Source: Austropuccinia psidii (Eukaryota > Basidiomycota > Pucciniomycetes > Pucciniales > Sphaerophragmiaceae). From it: a stretch of DNA of 64,000 nt. The stretch spans positions 22,776,132-22,840,131 of the forward strand of contig JALGQZ010000018.1 in NCBI GenBank assembly GCA_023105745.1, in the 5' to 3' direction. The notes under the pieces are model-generated. The model searched no databases and was not told the origin of the DNA. It worked only from the letters and a program-made list of their open reading frames with translations. Of the stretch, positions 46,446 to 57,972 are shown one piece after another (position 1 is the first letter of the stretch; every line of letters begins with the position of its first letter). The position numbers were made by a program, and so were the translations under genes.

Positions 46446-48252
46446 TGTAAGGTGTGGATATGAAACTTTGATAAAATATCAAGTACTTTTCCTGTCCTCA
46501 AAATTTGTATAAGGTAAAATTATTTAAAAATGGAAAAAAATAGTATTTTTAAAGAGAAAACACACCAATTTTATTGTTTTTAACTTTTTAAGTATAAAAA
46601 AATAATATAATAAAAATTTATTGTTTTACCAACAATGAATATTTAACCAAAAGTACTCTACAAGAGATATTTAAGGCTACAAAAGAAATTTCTTCAAGAG
46701 CAATTTCAATTGGAATTAATTAAGCTAAGAACTGCGAGCCATTAATTAAAGAACATAGTCTTTAAAAAGATATTTAAAGAGAAAACACACCCAAAAGTGA
46801 CCAGAGTGAAGTTTGAAACAAAGTCACAAAGTTAACACTGATGAAAGATGCTTTAATTCACTTTTGGGGTGGTTCAGGGGGAGAAATGATTATAAGAGTT
46901 ACAAACAATGATTATAATAATTTTTTTACGTGGTTAAAAGGTTTAAAATGATATGAAAAGGGTGGTTGGAATCTTTTATTGATTGGTTTAACAGTGTTTA
47001 AACTAATTATAAAAGGAAAAGATTCTAACATGAAGAGAAAAGTGGGGCAAAGAAGACATTCTTTTATAGCCATAAATTTTCTTACTCCAAAGGTAAAATT
47101 TACTCTTGTCAGTCGTGAAAAACAGTCTTACAACAGAAAAGCCAATTATGGCATCATTGAACCCTGGTTTAGACTAAAAAAGGGCTGGTTTAAGCCATTT
47201 TAGACCTTTAAATCAGCCATTACTATAGCAATACCTGGTCTAGAGCCTTCAAAACACGTCAGAATGTGTTTTAGAGGGGTAGAAACAAGTTAAAACTGTT
47301 TTTACTAACCTTGTTTTAACTTAAGGGTAGTTTTACCCTCTTGGCAGCAGTTAAAACTACCCTGGTTGGTATCAAAACCTCATCATCAATTGAGTCACAG
47401 ACCCTGTGACTCAATTACAGGCCAAAAGTAATGAACCTTTGCATTGATTTTGACATCCCAGGCCATTCAGCAAGGAGTTTGGGGGTCTAGCTCCCTATTG
47501 GAGCTAGAGTGTCTTTTCCCCCCCAGAATTAATCTTTCCAATTTATTTTTTCTTGAATTCCTCATCACGTAATACAATTATAGTTTACATATGTAATTCA
47601 ATTGCGTTTTTTATTACACATCTGTGATAATTTATACCTCATATGTAAATTAAAGTTCACTTATGTAATACACATGCACATTTTGACATTTCAATTGAAA
47701 ATACTTTAATTCCTCATAATTTCTAAACTAAACACAACACCTCAATTTTAACACAAAAATTGATGGTTAACACCACATGTGGTGTGAATTGAAACAAGGT
47801 TTTGAAAATTTTTTGGACTTTTGTACAAAAAATACTCAGAACTTAATCTAAGCTTATTTAGAGTTGAGTTACAGTAATTTCATCCAGAGGTGACCCCACT
47901 TTGTTTTTTATGAGGAATCCAATGGTGTGATAATTCCTTTATTTTTATTTATTGGATAAGAAGTTATAATATATTTTATATAACTTTTTACCAAAAATAT
48001 TTTAATTTCATAATTTTTATTAAAAATTCATTTTTACTTAATTTTTACAAGTAAAAATGTATTTTCATAATTTTAAATTTTATTGTAATTTTATTTTTAA
48101 ACTATAATTAAATTTTGATTTTTAAATATAAATTTGTATTTATATTTCAATTTTTATTTTTATAATATAAATGAATTTGTTTTATTCATATTTGTATCTT
48201 AATTTATCATTTGTGGTCTTTTGGGTATATGAAAATACCTCTAAGCCTCACA
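46446..48252 (-). repeat. 3' LTR of L3
   Basis: 1807 bp, TGTAAGG on the plus strand at the low end and CTCACA at the high end (minus strand: TGTGAGG...CCTTACA). The complement of TTCCCTCCCCCT (48253-48264) forms the polypurine tract directly upstream on the minus strand. A 74-codon plus-strand frame at 46979 is LTR sequence and is also found in the other LTR copies. Confidence 0.94.
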
Positions 48253-48264
48253 TTCCCTCCCCCT
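48253..48264 (-). promoter_or_regulatory. Polypurine tract of L3
   Basis: AGGGGGAGGGAA on the minus strand, directly before TGTGAGG of the 3' LTR. L1 and L4 have equivalent tracts at the same place. Confidence 0.75.
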
Positions 48265-48276
48265 AAAAAAAGAATA

Positions 48277-48981
48277 TTACTTTGTAATATTGTTATTTCT
48301 AGTGTGTCTGAACCTTCTGAGAAGTTTAGTAGCTTCAGGTATGTCTTTTCCTGGCAACCATTCATCTTTGCAAGCTGGGTCACTGTACCTAACAAGGTAT
48401 TCCCTTACTTTGTTGGTTCTCAACTTTCTTTCTTTGAGAACTTTGGTAATTTTCTTACTACCAGATGACTCAATAGGAGGTATAACTTGGGATACTGTAT
48501 TCCTCAAGGGAAATTTTTCACCATCACTAGATTTATATGGCTTTATCAAGCTCACTGGAAATGTAGGATGCTTATTGCTAAGTTCTTCAGATAACTCTAC
48601 TTCAACAGCATTTTCTCCATGGAGGGCTTTAATAACAAAAGGTCCTGCAAAGGAGTCTTTCAGTTTTTTACATCCTTTGATGTAGTTGAGGTTAGTGGTG
48701 GATACAAGAACTAAACCCCCCACTTTGAAATCTGTAGTTGCATGTGATTTATCCCATTTGTCCTTAGCATATGCAAAAGAGTCTTCCATGCACCTTAATG
48801 CATGCTTTCTAGCTTTGTGTAGCATTCCCTTGAAGCTAGCAGCTGTGGGATGTATTTCAATCAAATCTTTCCTCAAGGAATCTTGAGGTAATTTGGGGTT
48901 CCATCCCTTTTCTAGGATAGCAGGAGTTTGATTGGTATTGGCATGGATTGATGTTTTATATGCTAATTCTAGTGCTGGCAA
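48277..48981 (-). pseudogene. Integrase tail and chromodomain of L3
   Basis: 234-codon uninterrupted frame. Residues 1-60 are the end of the catalytic core (ALELAYKTSIHANTNQTP), about 75-150 the DNA-binding tail (FKVGGLVLVSTTNLNYIKG, FAGPFVIKALHGENAVEVE), and about 190-230 a chromodomain (REYLVRYSDPACKDEWLPG, LLRRFRHTRNNN). It ends about 25 bp before the LTR. Open but separated from the rest of pol by a stop near 49003, so it is unlikely to be expressed as part of a polyprotein. Confidence 0.87.
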
Positions 48982-49360
48982 TAGAGTACACCAATCATGG
49001 GTAAATCAATCACTATCTTTGAATTCAAGGCCATATGCACAAAATCTTCTTACCATGTCCTCTAAGGTCTGGATCATCCATTTGTGGGTGGTAGGCTGTA
49101 GAGAAAGATGGCTTAGTGCCAAATAATTGGTGAATACTTGTCCATAGTGCTGAAGTGAATTTAGGATCCCTGTCACTAATTATATTTCTAAATATGCCAG
49201 TCCATGACACTACTCTATTCCATATCAGAAGAGCTGTATCCATGGCTTTATCATCTTTTTGACATGGTAAGAAGATTGGAGTTTTACTGAACCTGTCTAC
49301 AATCACTAGGCAAGAATTATATCTTCTGTCACCTCCTGGTGGCAGTCCAGTTACCCAATC
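48982..49360 (-). pseudogene. Integrase core of L3, distal exon-like part
   Basis: Minus-strand text DWVTGLPPGGDRRYNSCL, then IISDRDPKFTSALW and [10 protein letters not shown]. The first and second catalytic Asp are present. At about 49075-49085 roughly 20 bp are missing relative to L1 and L4: the segment D-G-L-A-E-R-M that holds the catalytic Glu is absent, and the frame shifts. The upper boundary, CAATC at 49356-49360, is the target duplication of S2. Confidence 0.87.
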
Positions 49361-52300
49361 TGTGAGCCTTGATGTCATCCTGTGACTCAACACCACAGCA
49401 CAAGCATGACAGCCAAAATACCATAAACCAATGGTATAGCCAAGATACCACCAGAACATGGAGCTGAGCCAAATTATCTCAAAATGTATCAAAAGAAAGA
49501 GGAAACTCACCTCTTTCAAAATATACAAGTCCCATCATCATAGGACAAAGAATAACAAAGTTATTCCTGCTCAAAGCTGTTGCTGAGCATACACCTTAAT
49601 TTTCACCTCTCTTCTGAAATACAGAGTGACAAGCTTAACCCCATCAAATAGATATGAAAAATGAATCTCTAAGTCAGGGCTATCCAATGGTACAATCCAA
49701 ACTGAGCTAGCACCAGTATTACAGAAGTTATGGTCAAATTCAGGCCAAATAAGGGTGAACAAAATATTCACCTCTCATCTAACTTCTACAGTTTTAGTGT
49801 GAGATACCTAAGGTGGGGTCTTTTTGGAAAGAGAAAAATCAGGGCTATCTGATGGTGACATCCATTTTCTCATATCTCAACAAGAACAAAAGTTATGGGG
49901 CAAACAAGCCCAATACAGCTTTTGCCTAAAACACGCATATGTACAAAATATCTTTTACACGGCATAAATTTGCCATATTTAATGATAGCCATAGAAAATG
50001 AGTTACTATTGTGTAGATCATATTCAGGGCTACACAATGAACCAATTTTGAGCTCAATATCTTAAAAACTGGCAAAGGTATAGCAGTTTTGAGGTTAATC
50101 CCATAGTTTGGCCAATACAGCCTTACAGTGGGATACTATCCCATAAGTATGATTATGAGGTGTCAAACAGACAAAGAAGCTTGTTTATTCTTCAATACCT
50201 CATAGTTAAGTCAAATACAGAGGTCCATACAGGTTCTGTATAGTTTCTTACGCATCAGAAGCACCAGAACACACCTGTAAACTCCATTATTGAAAATTTT
50301 CACCCTGTATAGGGTAAAAATGACTACGTGTGGTTCTAAAACCACATTTCAACCCAATACTAGTCTTTATTTAGTGTATAGAAACACAAACCAGCCCACA
50401 GTAGTGAAAAGTTTTACTCTGTGGCTGTGTGCAGAGGTAAACCACCTCCCACTACCCCAGAACAAGATAAAAGGAGGCTTTTCCTCACCAGGAAGCTAAT
50501 CCAGCATCCTGTTCTTAATATTCTTACATGGTATAACTTCTTGAAAAGTGGTACCCTTAGAATTTAACAGGTTATAATTATAAGTTTTAATTATTGTAAG
50601 GTTTGTTATTGTAAACCAACAGACAAACACTGCACCCAGGGCTATCAGCAGCACTCACCATCACTAAATTATCTTAGTATAGCCCTTTTACTCATATTCT
50701 CACTTTAATCTCATCATTTTTTTTGTGTCACACTCATAGTTATAGCTTTTACTATCATTTTGAAGCTATATCATAGAGTCACCCTGACACTTGAGGTATA
50801 TTTTACATACCCAAATAGGCCACAATTATCTTAAAAATAAATTCTAAATTATGCATATATCCAAAATTCATCATTTTTGATTTCAGAAAAGATGAATAAC
50901 TTTTTATTGAGTAAGTAAACCCATGGATTTAAGGCCAGATTTGGATTTTACACAAAAATTCACCTAGGGTAGCTCCATACAGTGAATAAGCTCAAATTAA
51001 CTCTTTGAGGTGGTAATATTGAAAATACTTCAATACCACATCATGAATACCACATAAAAGATCCGTGAAAGGTTTTGTTTTTCTTAATTTCACGCCAAAT
51101 GAATGGGAATGTGAGAAATCCCATGTTACATATACACTTAGAATAGTGTTATGCATGTTTTGGGCACTTAATATCATGGTATTCTTGAATGGACTTTTGA
51201 TACACCCATAGTGGATATCTCACTTGAAGCTTAAATTTCTATTTTTATGTGAAGAATAAGCAAGGAGCACAAAAGACATCAAAGAGAGCCAGGGTACCCA
51301 ACTTCTGAGGCCTAAGAGGCATGGACAGCTCTAAAGCTTGGATCCATGGCTGATCTTGGCCCAATTAGTAAACTAAAACACTTTGGGAAGCTGGTTACCA
51401 TGTTACAACTACAGTAAATCATAAGAAAATGGCAAATAACCTGCTATTTTAATGTGCCAAGGAGGTAAAGAGCTACTTAGACTCCTGTAACCATGTCAAT
51501 TCTTAATTACTTGCCATGGATAGACCCTAAAAGAGTAATTAAAACCCTTTTTGGACTTGTATCCATTGATTTACCTCATAGCAACCAGTTAAACACTGAT
51601 ATTTGCAATTCTACGTAGAAATGAGGTAAAAACTTCAAAAATTCATTAAAAATACAATTATTAATGAATCTCTCTGAAAGTTTCAGGACCAATGGAGAAC
51701 TGTACTAACTATGATACAACCAAAAACAATTACAGTTTTACTAGTAAAATTCAAAGTTTTATGTACAGTCCATTTTTCACTATTCTACGTGAAACACTGA
51801 ATCTTCAAAAATTCACAGTAATTACAACCTGTGATTAAATTGACAATAAAATTGATAACTTTGAGAAATCAATGATTATTTTGGAATAAAAGAAGATTTA
51901 CAGATTTTACTCCTTTTATTCTTAACCATATTGGGGTTGTTAGTCACGTAAAAGCATCAATTAAGTAATTATGATAATCTTATGTGACAACAGATGATGC
52001 AATCAATAATCCAAAAGGGTTTATTGTTTTTTCAGTTTAATCCATGGAATGCCTCTGTGAGCTGTTGTTGACTTAAAAGAGGTCTCCTCTTGCTGTTTTT
52101 TTCCAACAATCATCTTATTATCCATTTATATCACTGTTACCAACAAGTAAGTATTAGTTAAAATATTCTCAAGTGTTTTAATTCTTTAAGAATCAATCAG
52201 AAAGACGTGAAATCATAGAATCCAACTATATATTGTTGTAATTTTGCTATAAATCATTTTGATCCCTTAAATTCACAATTCTATGTCAAATTTCTCTACT

Positions 52301-52671
52301 TATATGTTTCAATAAGTTCTTTGGAGTATAAGTGAGTCATTTATCTTTAATTCTTGAATTTTTTCTCCAAAATTAGTTTTATTCAAGAATGATCTTTATG
52401 ATTATTCTTGCAAAAGATAATTATATATTAAAATAATTTTCTTTTTTTAATAAAAGAAGTTTTTATTATTACATTCTTCTTGTAATTTATTCTTGTAGAC
52501 AATTACTTCTCACTGTTAAAATCACTAGTAGTGTTTAACATGTGAAATAAATAGTTCTTTAATTATTTAATTGTGGGTATAATAATATTCTATTATTATA
52601 TTTCATAAGAACAGAAATAGTACTGTTGATTAATAGTAATATTATCATCAGTTTCATAGTCAAATCTTACA
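49361..52671 (+). mobile_element. Solo LTR S2, containing S3
   Basis: Begins TGTGAGCC at 49361 and ends CTTACA at 52671, flanked by CAATC on both sides (49356-49360 and 52672-52676). Removing it restores integrase text across the M-D-W-V-T-G site of L3. Without S3 and one duplicated pentamer it is 1889 bp, similar in length and end sequence (TTTCATAGTCAAA) to the L2 LTRs, so it probably derives from an L2-like element. No internal coding sequence. Confidence 0.92.
49373..50789. mobile_element. Solo LTR S3, nested in S2
   Basis: 1417 bp from TGTCATCC to CCCTGACA, flanked by CTTGA at 49368-49372 and 50790-50794. It interrupts S2 twelve bases after its start. Same family as S1: the reverse complement shares TGTCAG, ACTCTATGATA and the CTGTAT-rich segments. 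Orientation is opposite to S1. Open frames within are not genes. Confidence 0.92.
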
Positions 52672-53099
52672 CAATCCATATGGACAATTTCCCATGGTCT
52701 GCTGGGTTCTTGGATTTTAATCATATTTCCAAGTTTTCTTCCAGTGGACTTATTTTCCTTTTGGCATCTGTCACGGGTTTTGCAATACTCTGAAACATCT
52801 TTCTGCCACATTGGTCACCATATGCAGGTCTTCACTTTTTCTCTTGTTCTGTCTTCAGGCAGAGGTCCCGAAAAGGGGATTTAATGGCATTCTTTTAGTA
52901 CAAGATTGATTAATGACCTTTCCACAACTGTCATGACACATGTGTGCTTGGTCCTGTGGTAAATTATACCATCCAGTAGGTGAAATCTTCCTTCATAATA
53001 AGATTTCTTCCATACTTAATCCAAGGAATGTATTAGAGAGTTGTCTTTACAGTCTTTGTTAAGTAATTGGCATAAAATGCTACAATTCTTATCTTGATT
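52672..53099 (-). pseudogene. Integrase N-terminal zinc domain of L3
   Basis: Minus-strand text from 53099: NCSILCQLLNKDCKDNSL, then GIIYHRTKHTCVMTV (first His), CH with a TAA beside it, ICIWWPMWQKDVSEYCKT (paired Cys) and PWEIVHMDC. The expected H-H-C-C arrangement is mostly visible but frames change near 52890 and 53020. It is contiguous with the catalytic core on the far side of S2. Confidence 0.83.
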
Positions 53100-53719
53100 T
53101 TAACTGTTTCTTACTTCTTCAAAGAAGGTGGTGTTCAAGTCTGTAACACTTATTCCTTCTATTAGGATCTGTGGTGAAGCTTCTTCTTGTACATAAGCAG
53201 GATTATCAATATCATTTGGTAATGGCCATCTGCTTAGTCCACCTGCATTTTTATGAGAATTCCCATCTTTATAAACAATAGTCATATTGCCCTTGTATTC
53301 TTGTATGGCTAATAGCCATCTAAGCATATGTCTGTTAGGTGTTTTCATTTTTAAAAGTGATTTGACAGCTGTACAATCTGTTATCACTTCAAAAACACAT
53401 CCCTCTAAGAAGTAGTTCAATTTTTCCAAGGCCCAGACAGGGCATAGACATTCCATTTGACTTGCTCCATATCTGGCTTCAGTTGGTTTGATTTGCCTGG
53501 ATATGAAACATATGGGTCCTTTCACAGGTTTTTCATTTATGATCTGAACTTGGTGAAGTGCAGCACCCAGCCATCCCCTGATGCATCAATATACAATCTA
53601 AAAGGAAACTTAAAGTCTGGCACCAGTAAGAGTGGAGCAGTGGTCAAGGCTTTTCTTAGAGACTCAAAAGCCTTGACTCTGTCAACAGTTATTTCAAATA
53701 CTGTGTCTTTGTCACACAA
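53100..53719 (-). pseudogene. RNase H of L3
   Basis: 53719-53537 encodes [20 protein letters not shown] and [10 protein letters not shown] (first Asp). A small indel near 53560 moves the rest to the frame 53525-53100: [28 protein letters not shown] (Glu kept), [12 protein letters not shown] (Asp), then [14 protein letters not shown]. The position that is Asp in L2 (N-A-D-G-L) is Gly here. The linker [17 protein letters not shown] follows, the same text at which the minisatellite replaces L4. Confidence 0.86.
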
Positions 53720-54073
53720 TTTTTAAAGTGGTCTTGCTATGGATGCAAAATCTTTAATGTGTTTCCTGTAATATCCTGCCAAACCTAAAAATGACTGAAT
53801 TTCCTTTTTGTTCTGAGGCATGGGTTTTAGCAATACTGCTGCAACTTTGTTTTGGTCAATTCCAAGGGACAAACCAGATACAACATGTCCTAGTGCTTTA
53901 AGTTCTTTAAATCCAAAATGACATTTCTTCAAAGATATTTTCATGTTCACTGATTGAGTTTTTGTCAAAACTCTGGAAAATCTCTACATGTGCTCTTCCC
54001 AAGCCTTGGGACACACAATAATGTCATCAATGTAAATGATTAACCATCCCTCTGAAAGTTCTTCAGGGAATAT
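53720..54073 (-). pseudogene. RT thumb and YIDD region of L3
   Basis: Minus strand from 54073: after a TAA right behind Q-R-M-I-N, the text gives FPEELSEGWLIIYIDDIIVC with the catalytic Y-I-D-D, then a frame break and 53968-53723 (MKISLKKCHFGFKELKALGH, LGLAGYYRKHIKDFAS). The palm catalytic motif is intact but unreachable in one frame because of the nonsense codon. Confidence 0.86.
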
Positions 54074-55333
54074 TTAATTAATCATTCTTTGGAAGTGTGA
54101 AGGTGCATTTTTGATACCAAAGGGCATTCTTAAATATTCATACACTCCACAATGAAAAATGATTCTCAAATCTTTTCTTGCTCTTGGTGTCACCACATTT
54201 TTACGGAATCCTTTAAGGGAATCCATAGTGGTTATATACACTGCTTGAGATATTTGAGTAAGGGAAATTTGGATTTTTGGTATTGGGTAGCTATCTGGAA
54301 CAGTGTAAGTGTTAAGAGCTCTAAAGTCTCCAACCATTCTGGATTTTCCATTATGCCATGCCACTATTACTGGTGTAGTTATTTCTACTTCTTCATTATG
54401 GCCAACTTTTCTTATTACACCAAGGTCTAGAAGCTCTTTGATATGAGTTTCCAGAGCTTCTCTTGACTTGGGACTTGCTGGGTATGCAGGTATTCTCAAG
54501 AGTGGTGGATTAGGTCTCTTAATATTAAGAATGATGTCAGCTTCATGACCAATAATTGATCCTAGAGGTTCTTTGTCTGAAGCAAATGCTCCTTTGTTGT
54601 CATACAAAAGGGAAGAAAGTTCATTTTCTTGTTTATCAGTCAGATGAAGGCTTATTTCAGCCTCCCTCAACTGTTCAGATTTGTATTTTTTCAATTCTAA
54701 GTTGACTGGTGATACTTTATTTACTGTAATTTGTCTTTTAAATGGTAAAAAAGCAAATTTCTGACGCTTATTGTCTCCAATATTAAAGTATCTGTCTTCA
54801 TAATTATGCAAATCTATCCCATACATGATTAAATAGTTATTCCCCAATATAAAATGGGTACTATAGCAGTTTCCCATAACAAAAAATTCAAATGTGATTC
54901 TTAAGTTCCCATTAATGTGTGGGAATATGACATTGGTCTCAAAAACTCTTAATGCTTTCATTGGATTACTTGCACTATTGAATTTTATACCATCAACTGG
55001 TAACAATTGGTCTTCAAAATTTGGTACACAAGTCTTAAGAAAAGATTTACCAACACAAGAGCAGAAGGCTCCTGGGTCAAGAAAACGTTTGGTGGGCTTG
55101 TTGTCAATCACCACTTCTGGTATACAGGAGTCACCAGCTGTATAACCTTTCCCTCTGTTTAGTTTGGTTTTCATAAGTTGTGCATCTTGAACTTTTGATA
55201 AATCAAGTTGACCATTGCTTAATTGTGGCAAGTGGGAATAGGATTCCATGATGTCAAAAGTGGCTTTGATACTTTCTATATCTTTTTGAAGATTCAAAAC
55301 ATATTTATGACTTATCATCTGAATTGTCTTCAA
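54074..55333 (-). pseudogene. Protease and RT N-terminal half of L3
   Basis: 419-codon open frame. Residues 56-100 carry the protease start (KLNRGKGYTAGDSC) and an active-site motif L-D-P-G-A at 85-89, where canonical retropepsins have D-T/S-G (L2 and L6 have D-T-G). C-terminal protease text lies near 145-180 (STHFILGNNYLIMYGIDLHN). RT fingers and palm start at about 255 (DIILNIKRPNPPL, KELLDLGVIRKVGHNEEV, MVGDFRALNTYTVPDSYPI), reaching MDSLKGFRKN and the conserved LRMPFGIKNAPSHFQ at the end. Confidence 0.88.
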
Positions 55334-55505
55334 TTATGTCATCTTTTTCAACATCAGGTTCCTTTTCAATATCAATTTCGTTGATTTTCCCCCTTTTTGG
55401 ACATTTATTGGATAGATGGGTGGTGCTTTGTAAAATATGGCACTTTCTGACTGTATCTGCAGATTTATAATTATTATTAGGATTTTCTTTGGGGTTTTTG
55501 TCCAT
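55305..55505 (-). pseudogene. gag: L3 gag C-terminus with degenerate zinc knuckle
   Basis: 66-codon frame. The knuckle reads C-H-I-L-Q-S-T-T-H-L-S-N-K-C: first Cys, His and last Cys are in place but the second Cys is Leu. An acidic tail follows (IEKEPDVEKDDIIEDNSDD). A stop just upstream (about 55508) separates it from capsid. L1 has Phe at the same Cys. Confidence 0.83.
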
Positions 55506-55514
55506 AGAATATTT

Positions 55515-56099
55515 CTAAGGTGTATTAAGCCTTGTTTTGAGATTCACCCTACTAGAACCAATTTTGGTTCCAGTGGTTACTTCTTCTAATATATTGATAA
55601 TATCCTCTGCTGAAGATTGTTCAGTAGTCCTGCTTTTGACAGCATGCTCTAAGTTACCTCCACATTGTCTCAGAATCTTTCTGTGGATCATAAATTCTGA
55701 CATGTCAGGGTATAATGCTGTTAGTCTGTCTTTTTGTTGCCAAAACCATGGTAAAGCTTTGTCTTTATCAGCATTAGATTTGGCATATTCAAAGGCTTTT
55801 TCCACTTTAAATCTCCAAGAATGATTGGCCCATTTGTTGATATTTTGGGGTTTCCACCAAGTCCAACTTTGGTGTCCATGTGCTTGTCTTAATTTGATAT
55901 ACCATCTGTGAGCTGATCTGGTAAACAAGGTATTAAATCCTGCTGTTACCAATCTGTCTGGTAATTCAAAATCTTCTTTGATCATGTAAATTCCTCTGAT
56001 GAATTCCATATGGTAATATTCTCCTTCACCACTGAAGTGAGGCCATTCTTTAACTTTTGGTACTTCTTTCAAAAGTGCTTGGCCCATTGATGGTTCCAA
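55515..56099 (-). pseudogene. gag: Capsid region of L3 gag
   Basis: Uninterrupted 194-codon frame: VPKVKEWPHFSGEGEYYHME, LFTRSAHRWYIKLRQAHGHQ, WANHSWRFKVEKAFEYAK, LYPDMSEFMIHRKILRQCGG. It is the best preserved capsid of this family in the window and the reference for the broken L1 copy. Stops flank it on both sides, so it is unlikely to be made as part of full gag. Confidence 0.87.
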
Positions 56100-56634
56100 A
56101 TTATCAAAAGAAGTGGATATTTAATTTTTTAACTGTTAATTATCAGCATCCAATACTTGTGGATTTTGAATCCTTGTGCCTTCATTTTGATTCAGAGGTG
56201 TAGACATTATTGGTAAGGTGCTCAGTATTTGTTCAATATCACTCATTTTACTGTTGTTACACCTTTGGGAATTCCTGTATTCATGTTGGAAGTCTTGTAT
56301 TAAATTTATTACTTCAATTTTATACATGTCTTCTTTATGTGTCAGTTCTTGCCGTAACTCTGTCTGTCTTGTATTATCAGCAGTGACTTGATTCAATTTC
56401 ATTGATAATTTTGATACTTCTTCTTTTGAAGCATCAAAACACTTTTTCAAGGCAATGGTATATGTCTTTACTTAAGTAAATGAATTTGAAATTTCATCAA
56501 GGACTTTCTTGTTATCTGTCTTGATAATATTTATGGCTTGTTTAATTCTTGTTTCAATTATGTTATCAATATTGAATTTAGAATATTTTTCTATTAACTC
56601 TTTAATAATGGCAGATTTTTCATTTACTTTATTG
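56100..56634 (-). pseudogene. gag: Coiled-coil region of L3 gag
   Basis: The minus strand matches L1 1-600: SNKVNEKSAIIKEL and YSKFNIDNIIET text near 56560-56640, then after a TAA at about 56473 the frame 56450-56136 (LKKCFDASKEEVSKLSMKL, FQHEYRNSQRC, PLNQNEGTRIQNPQ). Ends in stops before the capsid frame. Heptad-like Lys/Leu/Ile spacing suggests multimerisation. Confidence 0.82.
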
Positions 56635-57505
56635 CTAAAATTTATCATTTTTGGAAGTTTTAGCTGTTATTAAAACCTTTTCAAAACACATAAGTGTTTC
56701 CCTAATTTGGCACAGACTCAAGTTGTTTGTTTTAATGCTGTTAAAAGTGGTTTCATTTTTATCAGAAAGATAATTCTTCACATCATTTATAGCTTCATAC
56801 AACTCTGGGATGGAATCAAATATATCAGAAATAATTTCTGGAATCTTAATCTGGCTTCCCCCTTCTTCTGTAATTCCATGATGGTTCTGGCCATCTGAAA
56901 TACATTTTCCATGGCATCCTTCTGAATCTTTTGAATCCTGTAGCCTTGTCTGTAATGCTTTGGGGCTGGTGCCTTCCCTTTGCCCTTTTTTTGAGCTTGT
57001 GGCCGCTTTTTTCACATTGGAATTTCTGCTGCTGGCCACTGGGGCTGGTCTTGGCACTTGCTTTGGTGGTGGAGGGTTATTTTTCCCGCATTCTGCTGTT
57101 AAAAGCATCATATTCTTCCTTTCCATCAATGGATGCCATCCATTGAGTAACTTGCAAGTGTTTGGATAACCTAGGAATATCCTTACAGTCAGGTATGAGT
57201 TCATGCAGTTTTTCCACAGATCTGCAGGGATCTGGTACTCTTTGTGCTGCAGTGCATTGTTGTAAGCCTTCTGGCTGGCTTTGTAAATGTCCACTGAGGC
57301 TTCTTGTGGCAGTGTCAGCTCTGTTTGAAGGTAAAATAGTGTCATCAGATTCAGAATTGGACAATTTATTGCTGTGGAAGTCTTTTACTGACCCTTGTCC
57401 TTCTTTATCTCATTGGCTTCTGCCATAATCACGTCTATGACCTTTTTGGGAGCTGCTTGAGGGCTTATAGCTTGCTCCTGATCTGGTTGAAGGCATATTT
57501 TATGA
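56635..57505 (-). pseudogene. gag: N-terminal gag ORF of L3
   Basis: An ATG near 57500 starts MPSTRSGASYKPSSSSQK, followed by an in-frame TAA after about 28 codons. Overlapping frames then continue: 57364-57077 (SDDTILPSNRADTATRSLSG) and 57345-56635 (Pro-rich KNNPPPPKQVPRPAP, KKAATSSKKGQREGTSPKAL, then an acidic/helical end). The equivalent L2 region is 6955-7609. Ser/Pro/Gly-rich, low in structure, no known domain. Stop and frame changes make this copy defective. Confidence 0.7.
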
Positions 57506-57546
57506 TTAAAAAGGTTTAGAATACTAACTTTACATCAAAAACTTAC

Positions 57547-57744
57547 TATTTGCCAAATTTTTAGCTTTCTGAAGAGTATTACTGATATCAAAGTTGATCA
57601 ATTCAGAAGAAATTGGCTCTTGTTGGTTATTCTGAGTCATAATAACAGTGCTGTTATGGTCAGAGATCACAGTGCTTGCAGGAATAATGCTAGTAACTGT
57701 GGAGGCTGTTTCAATAGTTTCTTGTCTTACCACATTGTCAGACA
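57547..57744 (-). other. Putative leader exon of L3
   Basis: Bounded by TTTTAG (acceptor-like, 57745-57750 on the minus strand) and GTAAGT (donor-like, from 57546 downward). It encodes SDNVVRQETIETAS ... LQKAKNLAN in one open frame. The same acceptor, TTTTTAG followed by TGT, and the same codon phase occur in L2 at 6732. An ending CAACCAG at about 57483 could close a 64-bp intron. Confidence 0.5.
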
Positions 57745-57951
57745 CTAAAATTAATTAAAAAAAACAATTAATTAAGTAAAAAAAAAAGGTTTTTCAAAAG
57801 AGAAATCAAAAATTAAGCCTCACTTATAATTATAAAAAGAAATTATTTTTTAAGGATTTTTTGAATTATAAGTATTTTTTTGATATATTTTTAAATTTTT
57901 CAATATAAGAAAAAGATTGAAAAAAAGTGAAAAATTGGGTTACAGGTAAAA

Positions 57952-57972
57952 TATCACGGCTGGGCCCCCAAA
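57952..57972 (-). promoter_or_regulatory. Primer-binding region of L3
   Basis: On the minus strand TTTGGGGGCCCAGCCGTGAT directly follows the LTR end CCTTACA. Shares TTTGGGGGCC with L2. Confidence 0.6.

Noticed and set aside
46979..47203. A 74-codon gene also seen at 17994-18182
   Set aside because: It is a segment of the LTR shared by L1 and both L3 copies, without conservation of frame in all of them.
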